Shown here: in pieces, positions 53,398-62,727 of the stretch
How positions within the stretch are numbered: the stretch's first letter is position 1
Layout of the letters: each line of letters begins with the position of its first letter
DNA from: Synechococcus sp. BIOS-U3-1
GTDB taxonomy: Bacteria > Cyanobacteriota > Cyanobacteriia > PCC-6307 > Cyanobiaceae
Direction: 5' to 3'
NCBI RefSeq assembly: GCF_014279975.1
Contig: NZ_CP047936.1
Span: 1,922,001 to 1,986,000 of the forward strand
DNA: 64,000 bases
Notes under the pieces: model-generated
Database searches by the model: none
What the model saw: only the letters and a program-made list of their open reading frames with translations
What the model was told of the DNA's origin: nothing
Translations under genes and position numbers: made by a program

Positions 53398-54969
53398 ATG
53401 CCCGAGATGGGTGCCTTGCTTCTCGACACCCAGCCATTGGCAGCGCCGGGTGATCTGCTCAATCTTGCGCTGAACGCCGGTGCTATTGCCCCGGAAGGCG
53501 CAGTGCTACTGGCGATGCTGGCCACCCTGCTGGTTGATCTAGCCGGTGAAAAGGTCTCCGTGCGCTGGGTTCCACCCATTTGTTACGCAGGCCTGGGGAC
53601 AGCCCTTGTGCTGCTTGCCCTGCAGTGGAATGCTCCCTTGGAACCGTCCTTCTTGGGCGCATTCCTCTCCGATCACCTGGCCATTGCTTTCCGAGCCGTC
53701 GTGGCCAGCTCAACGTTGCTGTCCTTGCTGATCAGCTGGAGGTATGCCGAACAGGGAGGAACACCTGTTGGTGAGTACGCCGCGATCCTGCTGGCGGCAA
53801 CGCTTGGAGGCATGTTGCTCTGTGGTGCCACCGATTTGGTGAGCATTTTCGTTTCACTGGAAACGCTCTCAGTCGCGAGTTATCTGCTCTCCGGCTACAT
53901 GAAACGCGATGCACGCAGCTCAGAAGCAGCACTGAAATATTTACTCGTGGGTTCCGCCGCAGCTGCGGTCTTTCTCTACGGCTCCTCACTGCTCTACGGA
54001 CTCAGCGGCTCCACCAGCCTTGAGGCGATCGGGCAGTCACTGCTGACCAGTCCCACCCCCCTCGCAGCTCTGGCGCTGGTGTTCGTGCTGGCAACCGTGG
54101 CGTTCAAAATTGCAGCAGTGCCCTTTCACCAGTGGACACCAGACGTCTACGAGGGTTCTCCAACGCCAGTCGTCGCCTTCCTGTCAGTCGGTTCGAAAGC
54201 CGCCGGTTTCGCGTTGGCTCTACGCATTCTTGTGGGCTGCTTCGCCAGTTTCGACACGCAATGGAAACTGCTGTTCACCGTTCTCGCGGTGCTCAGCATG
54301 ACCCTCGGCAATGTTGTTGCGCTCGCCCAGACCTCAATGAAGCGGATGCTGGCCTACAGCTCCATTGGCCAAGCCGGTTTCGTCATGATCGGCCTGGTTT
54401 GCGGCACCGAAGACGGTTTCGCCGCCATGGTCCTCTACATGGCCGCCTACCTGTTCATGAACATGGGGGCATTTGCCTGCATCATCCTGTTCTCGATACG
54501 CACCGGTAGTGATCGAATCTCCGATTACGCCGGCCTTTATCAGAAGGATCCTCTAATCACACTTGGGCTCAGTCTCTGCCTGCTGTCTCTCGGTGGCATC
54601 CCACCGATGCTCGGGTTCTTTGGCAAGATCTACCTCTTCTTTGCGGGCTGGGCAGATCACCAGTATCTGCTGGTGGTTGTGGGACTGATCACCTCAGTGG
54701 TGTCGATTTACTACTACATCGGAGTGATCAAGATGATGGTGGTCAAGGAGCCCCAGGAAGCCTCTGATGCAGTGAAGGCCTATCCACCGATCCAGTGGAA
54801 CACCCTGGGCCTGCCCCCACTCCGCGTCGCTCTCGTGACTTGTGTAGTCGTTACAGCTGTTGGTGGAATCCTTTCCAATCCTCTCTTCCAGTGGGCCAGT
54901 GATGCGGTGGCTGGAACGCCAATCCTGCAACAGGCGATCGCCAATGCCTCCGGAGCCACTCTTGGCTGA
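53398..54969 (+). CDS. ndhB: NAD(P)H-quinone oxidoreductase (NDH-1) subunit NdhB
   Basis: A 523-residue, roughly 14-helix membrane subunit. [42 protein letters not shown] and [20 protein letters not shown] are characteristic, the last containing the conserved Lys-His of the proton channel. The length equals the standard cyanobacterial NdhB. It functions in NDH-1 respiration and cyclic electron flow. ATG 53398 gives [14 protein letters not shown]; divergent from topA, with a short shared region. The end overlaps the next gene by 26 bases. Confidence 0.97.
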   Translation: MPEMGALLLDTQPLAAPGDLLNLALNAGAIAPEGAVLLAMLATLLVDLAGEKVSVRWVPPICYAGLGTALVLLALQWNAPLEPSFLGAFLSDHLAIAFRAVVASSTLLSLLISWRYAEQGGTPVGEYAAILLAATLGGMLLCGATDLVSIFVSLETLSVASYLLSGYMKRDARSSEAALKYLLVGSAAAAVFLYGSSLLYGLSGSTSLEAIGQSLLTSPTPLAALALVFVLATVAFKIAAVPFHQWTPDVYEGSPTPVVAFLSVGSKAAGFALALRILVGCFASFDTQWKLLFTVLAVLSMTLGNVVALAQTSMKRMLAYSSIGQAGFVMIGLVCGTEDGFAAMVLYMAAYLFMNMGAFACIILFSIRTGSDRISDYAGLYQKDPLITLGLSLCLLSLGGIPPMLGFFGKIYLFFAGWADHQYLLVVVGLITSVVSIYYYIGVIKMMVVKEPQEASDAVKAYPPIQWNTLGLPPLRVALVTCVVVTAVGGILSNPLFQWASDAVAGTPILQQAIANASGATLG

Positions 54970-55690
54970 CAGAGCCAGAGGTCAACGTTCTCCAGTCGCT
55001 GAGTTGCGAGCTGTCGACAAGATCTATGGGAGCGGAGCTGGCCTTGTGAGAGCGCTTGATCAGCTTGATCTGACCGTGCGCAAAGGCGACTATCTCGCCG
55101 TCATGGGGGCCAGCGGCTCCGGCAAAAGCACCGCGATGAACATTCTGGGCTGCCTCGACCGCCCCAGTAGCGGCTCTTATCACCTCAATGGGAATGCGGT
55201 GGAGGATCTCGATGATGACGCTCTAGCAGATCTGCGCAATCAGCAGCTTGGTTTCGTGTTTCAGCAATTCCATCTGCTGCCCCACGCAACGGCTCTCGAA
55301 AACGTCATGTTGCCGATGATCTATGCAGGGCTCTCACCCCAGCAGAGACGAGACAAGGCCAGAGAAGCGCTGGACCGCGTGGGGCTTGGAGAAAGGATGC
55401 AGAACAAGCCCAATCAGCTGTCCGGCGGTCAACAGCAGAGAGTCGCCATTGCAAGAGCCATCATCAACCAGCCTGCCCTTCTCCTGGCTGATGAACCCAC
55501 CGGTGCCCTCGATTCACGCACCACGGATGACGTGTTGAATCTGTTTGATGCCCTGCACGACCAGGGCATCACGCTGGTTCTTGTTACCCATGAGGATGAT
55601 GTGGCGGCACGTGCCGAACGAGTGGCCCATTTCCGAGACGGACGCGTGGAACGCTGGGACGGTGGCACCCACGATTTCAAGCCGACCTGA
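54944..55690 (+). CDS. ABC transporter ATPase of MacB/LolD/DevA type
   Basis: A 248-residue ATPase. Walker [10 protein letters not shown] is near residue 56-64, the signature [14 protein letters not shown] near 158, Walker [15 protein letters not shown] follows, then the H-loop [14 protein letters not shown]. The pattern fits the MacB/LolD/DevA family, which moves lipoproteins, lipids or peptides across the envelope with separate permease/HlyD partners; no partner gene is adjacent. ATG 54944 is chosen and overlaps the ndhB end, so translation may be coupled. Confidence 0.92.
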   Translation: MPPEPLLADRARGQRSPVAELRAVDKIYGSGAGLVRALDQLDLTVRKGDYLAVMGASGSGKSTAMNILGCLDRPSSGSYHLNGNAVEDLDDDALADLRNQQLGFVFQQFHLLPHATALENVMLPMIYAGLSPQQRRDKAREALDRVGLGERMQNKPNQLSGGQQQRVAIARAIINQPALLLADEPTGALDSRTTDDVLNLFDALHDQGITLVLVTHEDDVAARAERVAHFRDGRVERWDGGTHDFKPT

Positions 55691-55729
55691 GCGGTCTGAT
55701 TAATCTGGTTCTTGGGTGAACTGGATTGC

Positions 55730-56470
55730 ATGGTCTCCTCAGCCACTCCGAAGACCAGACTCCTGTTAGTGGATGACGAGGCTCGCCTCACAGAACTCCT
55801 CAAGATGGAACTGGAGGTTGAGGGGTATGAGGTGGATGTGGCCTCAGATGGAGCCACAGGCCTAATCCGAGCCCGTACGGAACCATCTCCAGACCTGATT
55901 GTTCTGGATTGGAATCTTCCAGATTTCAGTGGTGTGGACATTTGCCAGCGAATCCGCAGCAGCGCCATCACCACACCGATCCTGATGCTCACTGGCCACG
56001 ACGACGTCGCTGATCGGGTGACGGCCCTGGATGCGGGAGTAGACGATTACCTGGTCAAGCCTTTTTCAATTGAGGAATTGATGGCACGACTGCGGGCCAT
56101 GCAAAGACGTGCCAGCACATTCTCCGCAGCGACTGGCGACGGACAGCATCCTGAAACGCTCCAAGTCGGAGATCTGGTGATGAATACCAGTACTCGGGAT
56201 GTAAGTCGTTCAGGCCAGTTGATACAGCTGTCCGTGAAGGAATTCGAATTACTCCTCTTCCTGATGCGTGGTCAGGGAAAAGTGCTCGAACGCGACGCAA
56301 TCATGCGTGGAGTCTGGGGTGAAGACTTTTACGGCGATGACAATCTGCTCGATGTCTATATCCGCTACTTACGCCAGAAAATTGAATCGAGCGAACGTCC
56401 TGCCCTAATCCACACCGTGAGAGGTGTGGGTTTCATCCTGAGGGAAGAGCGTCAGCCTCAGATGTCATGA
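55730..56470 (+). CDS. OmpR/PhoB-type response regulator
   Basis: A 246-residue two-component regulator. The receiver has LLVDDEARL (Asp15, Asp16) and phospho-acceptor Asp60 in IVLDWNLPDFSG, with the Lys in DDYLVKPFS near 110. The C-terminal winged helix has LSVKEFELLLFLMRGQGKVLERDAIMRGVWG and VYIRYLRQKI. No histidine kinase is adjacent. It may belong to the RppA/ManR or NrsR-like group, but the sensor and targets are not evident. ATG 55730 gives MVSSATPKTR. The tail overlaps the convergent peptidase gene by six bases. Confidence 0.93.
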   Translation: MVSSATPKTRLLLVDDEARLTELLKMELEVEGYEVDVASDGATGLIRARTEPSPDLIVLDWNLPDFSGVDICQRIRSSAITTPILMLTGHDDVADRVTALDAGVDDYLVKPFSIEELMARLRAMQRRASTFSAATGDGQHPETLQVGDLVMNTSTRDVSRSGQLIQLSVKEFELLLFLMRGQGKVLERDAIMRGVWGEDFYGDDNLLDVYIRYLRQKIESSERPALIHTVRGVGFILREERQPQMS

Positions 56471-57436
56471 ATCCTGAGAACGTTCCAGACTGGTCATCAG
56501 CTGCCCCACAAGCAGCGACACAGCGTCTGCACCCGAGGCGGTGAGCGGATTGAGGTCCAGATCGCCAGGATCAACAGCCACCCAGCCGCTGCCTTCAGGT
56601 TTGCGCAGCTCAAAATGCAGATGAGGTCCGGTACTCAGGCCCGTACTCCCGACACGGCCAATCACTTCACCCTGGCGAACCCTCTGGCCGGACTTCACGT
56701 AAATCTCTGAAAGATGTCCGTACAGGGTCCGGCGTTTGGGCTGATCATGATCCAACTCCACAGCAATGCCGTAACCACCTGCCAGACCACTGCTCAGCAC
56801 GGTTCCTGACAACGCAGCAACCACCGGGGTCCCTTCAGGGGCGGCCAGGTCCTTACCGGCATGCAACAGCCATCGCCCGATGATCGGATGGATCCGCCAT
56901 CCGAAGCCACTGGTGGTGATGGCTGAACCGATGATCGGAAACAACAGCTTGCGATCACCGTTGCCAGAGATCGACGCGGGGCGAGGCGACACAGCAAACA
57001 CCGTCTCTAGACGAAACGTAGCGGCGGAGCCTGCCAGCAGAGCCTTCACCGGAACGGAAATCGGAGGAAGCGGTGTGCCATCAAGACCGCGCCTGGACAA
57101 CCCTGTGAGAGTTGCATCACGACCCTTCCACACAACGCGAGGTTGAAGACGGGAACTGCGCCGGCGCACTGCAACGCCACTGCTGCATTCCTGCCGTGAT
57201 AAAGCACCGCTTCGGCAAGCCTGCTGGAACGCGGGAACATCAATCGGACGTGCCTGTTCTCCGGTTTCAAGCTCTCGCCGCTCACGGGGCGTGATCACCC
57301 GGTTTCGCTCCAAGGACTCCAGCGAACGATCAAAGGTGAGCGGTGGCGGAAGCGGCTTGAGCTCAGGCGGGTTCACTGGCCCCTGCAGGGCAGGGATGGA
57401 CAGCAGGACCGAGGCAGCAAGCCAACGCAGAACCAA
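56465..57436 (-). CDS. M23 family (LytM-like) metallopeptidase
   Basis: A 323-residue exported protein, with an N-terminal hydrophobic signal (MVLRWLAASVLLSIPALQG). A hydrophilic middle region leads to the peptidase domain in the last 140 residues: GFGWRIHPIIGRWLLHAGKDLAAPEGTPV with the H-x3-D zinc site, and GPHLHFELRKP with the H-x-H site. M23 enzymes cut peptidoglycan cross-bridges or, when some ligands are lost, act as regulators; here the visible ligands are intact. Convergent with the response regulator gene and upstream of birA on the same strand. Confidence 0.92.
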   Translation of the reverse strand: MVLRWLAASVLLSIPALQGPVNPPELKPLPPPLTFDRSLESLERNRVITPRERRELETGEQARPIDVPAFQQACRSGALSRQECSSGVAVRRRSSRLQPRVVWKGRDATLTGLSRRGLDGTPLPPISVPVKALLAGSAATFRLETVFAVSPRPASISGNGDRKLLFPIIGSAITTSGFGWRIHPIIGRWLLHAGKDLAAPEGTPVVAALSGTVLSSGLAGGYGIAVELDHDQPKRRTLYGHLSEIYVKSGQRVRQGEVIGRVGSTGLSTGPHLHFELRKPEGSGWVAVDPGDLDLNPLTASGADAVSLLVGQLMTSLERSQDS

Positions 57437-57466
57437 CGGATCAAGACAGTCTCATCGAGCGAGACT

Positions 57467-58252
57467 CTAGAGATCCTGGCCTGGACTGTCTGCCCAACGG
57501 GTCCAGCTGGTTCTCCGGGTCCCCTGCTCCAGAAGCAGACGTCCGTCGATGCCGATGCCTCGCACCTGCCAGGACTCTCCTGAGCCAGGATCAACCACCG
57601 ATGAAGCCCAGAGACGCTGCTCGGCTTGACAGACCACCATATTGGGCTCAAGCGCCAACTCTCGAGCGCGATCGAGTGCACGCAGCACCGCACCTTGCCA
57701 GCCCCTCAGCCTGCATCGACCTGAAGACAGCAGTTCCCGCAGGGATACCGCGCCAGGGGGCACCGGATTATTCACATTCAGCCCGACTCCAATTTTCGCC
57801 AAACGGACCCGACTGCCTCGGAAGACCAGGGTGGGCAACACACCGGCCAGCTTGCGGGACTCAATCATCAGATCATTGGGCCATTTGATGGAGACCTGCA
57901 GACCAGTGGACTCGACCTGCTCCGCCAGGGCAAGAGCCACGGTGAGACCGAACAACCCCGTTGAGCATTGCTGCTGAGGCCAGGGAAGAGCCGCACTCAG
58001 CCAGACGCCGCCCATCGGTGCCACCCAGCGGCGTCCGTACTGGCCATGACCACGAATCTGACGGTCAGCCAAGACAGCACGTGGATGGTGGCCACACCAG
58101 GGCTGCTGCATCAGCCATTCAGACAACTCGGTCTCGGTGCTGGCACAGACGCCTAAACGTCTCAGCCACCAGGAGTCATGACCATCGCGACGCAGATCAT
58201 GCAGCAATCTCCCCCGGCCCGCTCGCCCAGTGGTCAATGGTGCTGCTCCCAC
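57467..58252 (-). CDS. birA: Biotin-[acetyl-CoA-carboxylase] ligase
   Basis: A 261-residue enzyme that attaches biotin to the carboxyl carrier protein. It lacks the N-terminal DNA-binding domain of E. coli BirA, so it is a ligase only. The usual GRGRRGR segment is replaced by GHGQYGRRWVAP near residue 68, while KWPNDLMIESRKLAGVL and the metal/biotin GVGLNVN motif are normal. The start at 58252 overlaps the aminotransferase gene by 19 bases. Confidence in the family is high; the loop change is noted. Confidence 0.9.
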   Translation of the reverse strand: MGAAPLTTGRAGRGRLLHDLRRDGHDSWWLRRLGVCASTETELSEWLMQQPWCGHHPRAVLADRQIRGHGQYGRRWVAPMGGVWLSAALPWPQQQCSTGLFGLTVALALAEQVESTGLQVSIKWPNDLMIESRKLAGVLPTLVFRGSRVRLAKIGVGLNVNNPVPPGAVSLRELLSSGRCRLRGWQGAVLRALDRARELALEPNMVVCQAEQRLWASSVVDPGSGESWQVRGIGIDGRLLLEQGTRRTSWTRWADSPGQDL

Positions 58253-59427
58253 CAGGGATACAGGCGAGCGACAGCAGTCTCCAGATCCTCAACCGGACGG
58301 ACAAGAGCCAGTCGCAACCAGTCACGCCCCGCATCACCGAAACCGGATCCAGGGGTCAGCGCCACACCGCAATGCAGCAGCAGCTCAGCCGCAAGTTGTT
58401 CGTCGCTCCACCCCCTAGCACTCGCCCATTCCGGAATAGGCATCCAGAGATAGAGAGCCATCGAAGGCATCGGCACGGTCCAGCCAAGATCAGCCAAGGC
58501 CTGACGCATGCGGTCGCGGCGTTGGCGATAGACGGGAAGAAGACGTGAAGGCCAGTCGGCATGTTGATCCAGCGCCACCACCGCGCCCCGCTGAAGGCCC
58601 TGGCACTGGTTGAAATCAACGACACCTTTCAGCTGACGCAATGCCTTGATCAACGGAGCAGCCCCCACCGCAAATGCCAGCCGGAATCCACCGAGACACC
58701 ATCCCTTGGACAGAGAAAAGAATTCGATTCCCCGCTCACGCCAGTGGGGGCAGCACAGCAGGGACGGGGCATCACCCTCCAGCGCGAGATCCACATACGG
58801 GTTGTCGTGGGCCAGCACCAGATCATGTTGAACCGAACGGTGCATGGCCTCATCAAGCCAGGCCTGCTCTCCAGTGCGGGCGGTGGGGTTATGAGGAAAA
58901 CCGAGCACCATCAGACGCAACTGCTGCCATTGGTCTGCGGAAAGCGCATCGAAGTCGGGAGTCCAATTCCGCTCAGCAGTCAGTGGAAGAGTGTGAATAT
59001 CGGCATCCGCTAGTTCCAAGCCACCCCGATGAGAGGGGTAGGAGGGGTCAAGGATCAGAGCTGAATCCCCAGGGTTCAGAACGGCAAGGGGCAGATGAGC
59101 TGTACCTTCTTGCGACCCCACCAGCAGGAGCACTTCGGTCTCAGCATCCACTTGAACACCAAATCGTTGCCGACACCATGCGGCAGCAGCACGCCTGAAC
59201 GGTTGGGTGCCGGCATGGAGACAGTACGAGGCGCTGGTGGGATGCTGAAGCACCTCGGCCATGGCTTCCACGGCAGCTATCGGTGGCGCCAAATCAGTGG
59301 AGCCGAGTGACAGGTCGATCAGAGACTGATGCGTCTGCCGTTCGCTCTCCACATAAGCGGATTTGCGCCGATCATTGCGATCAAAGACACCGCTGCCAAG
59401 CCTTGCGAGGCGATCAGAGGTGATCAT
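58234..59427 (-). CDS. Class I/II pyridoxal-phosphate aminotransferase
   Basis: A 397-residue fold-type I aminotransferase. The PLP Lys is in SLSKGWCLGGFRL near residue 240, NPTARTGE precedes a cofactor Asp/Tyr in AHDNPYVDL near 200, and GSQEGTAHLPLAVLNPGD begins the PLP phosphate site. It most resembles LL-diaminopimelate or succinyl-DAP transaminase-like branches, but the substrate cannot be decided from sequence. The 3' end overlaps birA. Confidence 0.85.
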   Translation of the reverse strand: MITSDRLARLGSGVFDRNDRRKSAYVESERQTHQSLIDLSLGSTDLAPPIAAVEAMAEVLQHPTSASYCLHAGTQPFRRAAAAWCRQRFGVQVDAETEVLLLVGSQEGTAHLPLAVLNPGDSALILDPSYPSHRGGLELADADIHTLPLTAERNWTPDFDALSADQWQQLRLMVLGFPHNPTARTGEQAWLDEAMHRSVQHDLVLAHDNPYVDLALEGDAPSLLCCPHWRERGIEFFSLSKGWCLGGFRLAFAVGAAPLIKALRQLKGVVDFNQCQGLQRGAVVALDQHADWPSRLLPVYRQRRDRMRQALADLGWTVPMPSMALYLWMPIPEWASARGWSDEQLAAELLLHCGVALTPGSGFGDAGRDWLRLALVRPVEDLETAVARLYPWWEQHH

Positions 59428-59470
59428 CCAGAGGAGTCTGCGGTTGAGGTCGGGTGATCACAGATGAGGA

Positions 59471-60250
59471 TCAGATCTTGTCAATGGATCGGCGAAGCTC
59501 CTCGAGGTCGTTGTCGACCTCAGACACTTTCACAGGTTGAACAGCTTCACCCTTGCCCTGATCAGCTGCTGGCAGCGCAACGGCTTCGGGACCTCCCGCA
59601 AGTTGCTGACGAAGGGCAGCAAGATCATCATCAACATCATCTCCACCCTCCAGGGCTGCGAACTGGCTCTCCAGATCGGCTCCTGCTAGTTCCGCCGCGG
59701 CCTGACTGCTGGCTTCCATTGCCTGAACTTTGTCCTCCATTCGCTCAAAAGCGGCCATGGCGGAATTGCTACCCATGTTCCCCACCGCGCTCTGAAGCTG
59801 CTGCTGAGCCTTAGCCGCCTGGGCCCTGGCCTTGAGCATGTCCTTCTTGGTGCGCGCCTCGGCAATTTTGCCCTCGAGTGCCACAAGACTCTTTTTGAGG
59901 GTTTCCACCTGAGCGTCCTGCCCTTGCACCTGCTTGGCCAGAGACGTGGAAGTCTCCTGGAATGTCTTTCGCCGAGTGAGAGCCTCTCGGGCCAAATCCT
60001 CTTCGTTCTTCTTAAGAGCAAGCTCTGCCCGTTCGTACCAAGTACGGGCCTGCGATTCCGCTTGATCCGCCTGATTGCGAAGGCGCTTCTGACTGGCGAT
60101 CGCCATGGCGACCGCCTGGCGCAGCTTCACAAGATCCTCCTGCATGTCCGCCACGGACTGGTCGAGAATCTTGACCGGATCCTCGGCCTTACTCACGAGA
60201 TCGTTGACGTTGGCGCGCAGCAGTCGGCTGAGCCGGTCGAAGAAACCCAT
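59471..60250 (-). CDS. PspA/IM30 (Vipp1-like) membrane-stress protein
   Basis: A 259-residue coiled-coil protein of the ESCRT-III superfamily. The first helix MGFFDRLSRLLRANVNDLV is amphipathic and membrane-binding, and four further helices follow, rich in Lys/Glu/Ala/Gln. The tail ends VDNDLEELRRSIDKI. In cyanobacteria Vipp1 shapes and repairs thylakoid membranes; PspA and Vipp1 are hard to separate by sequence alone. ATG 60250 is the conserved start; an upstream ATG adds 14 residues. Divergent from the DciA-like gene. Confidence 0.93.
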   Translation of the reverse strand: MGFFDRLSRLLRANVNDLVSKAEDPVKILDQSVADMQEDLVKLRQAVAMAIASQKRLRNQADQAESQARTWYERAELALKKNEEDLAREALTRRKTFQETSTSLAKQVQGQDAQVETLKKSLVALEGKIAEARTKKDMLKARAQAAKAQQQLQSAVGNMGSNSAMAAFERMEDKVQAMEASSQAAAELAGADLESQFAALEGGDDVDDDLAALRQQLAGGPEAVALPAADQGKGEAVQPVKVSEVDNDLEELRRSIDKI

Positions 60251-60331
60251 GGAACGGGGCGAGCAGCAGCTTGAGGGTAGCGAGCAAATCAACAGTGCCT
60301 GCCTAAGGTCGATTCAAACTCGGCATTTGCC

Positions 60332-60877
60332 ATGGGTCGGGCCCCCAAATCGCAGCGGCGCCGCTTTGGTAAGGGTGAGGTGCTGATGCCACCTGAACCC
60401 GCACCCGTTCAGCCACTCAGTGGATGCCTGGAGGCTCTCAAAAGCAGTTGGAGACAGGAAGGTTCACTGGCTGCGCTTTGGCAGGACTGGCCAAAACTGG
60501 CGGGCGATCCTCTCTCCAGCCATTGCCAACCGCTGTCGCTGCGAAGCGGAATGTTGACCGTGGGAGCCAGCCATCCCCAATGGCGCCAGGCCTTGCAGTA
60601 CAGCAAACCTCAGTTGCTCGCAGCCATCCGTGCAGCAGGCCATCCTGTGCGCGATCTGCGGATTCAACAACACCATCCTGCTCCGCGTGAGGTGCTCGGA
60701 GATCCGCTCGAGGAGTGGAAACGACACCCGAGTCGCATTGATGTTCATGGCATCGCGGCATGTCCACGATGTGGAACGCCCTCTCCAATGGGAGAGATGG
60801 CGGAGTGGGGACATTGCAGCTTTTGCCGCCGAATCCAGCTAAGCGAGCTGTCGGCACCGGATCATCGCGATCAATAA
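60332..60877 (+). CDS. DUF721 / DciA-like protein with C-terminal zinc ribbon
   Basis: A 181-residue protein. Residues 30-115 carry the DUF721 (DciA-like) core: LKSSWRQEGSLAALWQDWPKLAGDPL, LTVGASHPQWRQALQY and LLAAIRAAGHPVRDLRI, a KH-like fold. DciA loads DnaB helicase in many bacteria. The extra C-terminal part has four Cys, 144, 147, 162 and 165 (CPRC...CSFC), that suit a zinc ribbon. The combination is the notable point. The 3' end overlaps the GT39 gene by seven bases. Confidence 0.8.
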   Translation: MGRAPKSQRRRFGKGEVLMPPEPAPVQPLSGCLEALKSSWRQEGSLAALWQDWPKLAGDPLSSHCQPLSLRSGMLTVGASHPQWRQALQYSKPQLLAAIRAAGHPVRDLRIQQHHPAPREVLGDPLEEWKRHPSRIDVHGIAACPRCGTPSPMGEMAEWGHCSFCRRIQLSELSAPDHRDQ

Positions 60878-62727
60878 CGCTCAGGTCGCGGAACTCGCCA
60901 ACTTGGCAGGAACTTGTCAGCTTGGAGATCCGCTGCACGCTGATCAAGCTGGGATCGATCAAGCCTCCATAACTCGTAGATCCCTTCGCTTGAAAGTCGC
61001 TGCGGATTGAGTCCTTGCCAGTGCTGCTTGGCAGCAGTGAGTTTGTCAATGACAACCAGTACTGAAGGAGAGGCTCCCAGACTTGTGCGCGGAACCCCCT
61101 TAAAACCTCGACGCCGCTCAGAGCTCAAACGATCCGACAGGTTGACAAGAGCCCACCGCGATTGCCCCTCATAAACCACTACTTGACCTGTGTAGAAGTG
61201 AAGGGAAGGCTTGAGCACACCGATCATCGCCAGGGGTTCCCCAGGACGGCGCTGCTCCACAACTTGTTTTGCAACCTCCCGTACCGGCAGCTGACGTACC
61301 CGATCCCCCAGCTGGATCATTGGCACGAGTGCAATCAGCTGAAACAGCACCATCGGTCCCTGCCAGGCCAGCAGGCGTCCAGGCACAGCGCCCCAAAAAA
61401 ACCTGGTTCCAAGCAAGACGGCAACGATGAAACACACCGCAGCCCTGATCACCAACCCACTGGCCATCAGTTCGGCCGGCAGGGTGGGCATCTCCGGATC
61501 CTGAATCAGAGGAATCCAGAGAGGTGATGCCAGCAAGCCAGCCGCCAGGATCGCCGTGCATAAAGCGGTTGAGCACCAGGCAACCAGCAAACCCTTGCGT
61601 TGCTGAAGAGACGGGGGAAGGGCTGTCGAGGCGATCACCAAGGCAGCAGCCGGTGTGGCGGGTAGCCAGTAGCTAGGCAACTTGGTTGCCGCTGCGGTGA
61701 AGAGCAAGAACACCGCCAGCAGCCAGCAGCCGGCGAAATGGTTCAGGCTGTCGCGATTAGGAATGCGCCGCATCGAAGCGCCCCTTGAGAAATCGGCAAT
61801 CAGCTTTCCCAGACCAAATAGGAGCAGCGGGGTAAATGGGAATGACGCCACCACCAGGACAGGTCCGAAAAACCACCAGGGCTGCAGATGGTCGTTCACA
61901 ACACTGGTGAGGCGTTGAAGATTGTGATATCCGAAAAAGCTGTCCCAGAAGGGCTGACCTTCCACCAGCAGCTCGGCTGCATACCAGGGAAGACTGATCA
62001 GGCCTGTGATCAGAAGTCCTTGCAAAGGCCTCAGAGACGCCCACAGACCTGAAAGATCCCGGCGAATCAAGGCGAACAGCATCAGGGTGATGCCTGTAAG
62101 AACAACCGCTACAGGGCCTTTGGTCAGCACGGCGAAGGCCAGAACGATCCAGGCCAACCACCAACGCCGACCCGATCCACTCGCGTAGCAGCGCCATTGA
62201 CAGAGCAAGCTGAGAGCGAGCGTCCCAGTGAGCAGCGAATCACTGACAGCGGTCCTGCTCCAGATCAGCACCAGTGGAGACAGGGCAAAAGCGAGCGCTG
62301 AGGCGATGGCCGTCCGACGGGGAAACGAATCGCCCTGCAATGGGTACCGCAGCAGGGTGTCCCCGAGAGCGAGCATGGTCAGCACCGAAGCCAGGGCCGA
62401 GGGCAGGCGGGCCGCCCATGTGCCGAGTGGATCCCAAAAAGTCCCTGCTGGCAGGGCATATCCCAGGCCCATCAACCAATACACCAGTGGTGGTTTATCG
62501 AACCGGGGCAACCCGTTCACCCGAGGCGTGAGCCAGTCACCGGTCTCCGCCATGGCACGGCCAGATGCCGCGAATAAAGGCGGCGTTTCATCAACGAGAC
62601 CTGTGCTGCCGAGCTGCCAACAGAAGATCGCCAATGCCAGTACGAGGATGAGCAGCATTCCACGCCTTCGCTGCCGAGCGGTTGGCAGAACGATGGAAGG
62701 AATCTGGGCTGATGAATCCGCTGTCAT
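60871..62727 (-). CDS. ArnT-like glycosyltransferase (GT39/GT83)
   Basis: A 618-residue membrane protein of about 12 helices with a large periplasmic C-terminal domain. The first loop DETPPLFAASGRAMAETGDWLTPRVNGLPRFDKPPLVYWLMGLG carries the Asp-Glu and DKPP features of dolichyl-phosphate-mannose or ArnT-type lipid-linked sugar transferases. It probably transfers a sugar from an undecaprenyl carrier to a lipid or protein outside the membrane. The start overlaps the GT4 stop by one base (62727), so it belongs to a GT4-GT39 operon with the EamA gene. Confidence 0.9.
   Translation of the reverse strand: MTADSSAQIPSIVLPTARQRRRGMLLILVLALAIFCWQLGSTGLVDETPPLFAASGRAMAETGDWLTPRVNGLPRFDKPPLVYWLMGLGYALPAGTFWDPLGTWAARLPSALASVLTMLALGDTLLRYPLQGDSFPRRTAIASALAFALSPLVLIWSRTAVSDSLLTGTLALSLLCQWRCYASGSGRRWWLAWIVLAFAVLTKGPVAVVLTGITLMLFALIRRDLSGLWASLRPLQGLLITGLISLPWYAAELLVEGQPFWDSFFGYHNLQRLTSVVNDHLQPWWFFGPVLVVASFPFTPLLLFGLGKLIADFSRGASMRRIPNRDSLNHFAGCWLLAVFLLFTAAATKLPSYWLPATPAAALVIASTALPPSLQQRKGLLVAWCSTALCTAILAAGLLASPLWIPLIQDPEMPTLPAELMASGLVIRAAVCFIVAVLLGTRFFWGAVPGRLLAWQGPMVLFQLIALVPMIQLGDRVRQLPVREVAKQVVEQRRPGEPLAMIGVLKPSLHFYTGQVVVYEGQSRWALVNLSDRLSSERRRGFKGVPRTSLGASPSVLVVIDKLTAAKQHWQGLNPQRLSSEGIYELWRLDRSQLDQRAADLQADKFLPSWRVPRPERY

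Noticed and set aside
52125-53453. 442-codon open frame on the plus strand
   Set aside because: It lies antisense to topA, which has full type IA motifs; the plus frame has no recognisable domain and reflects the codon pattern of topA.
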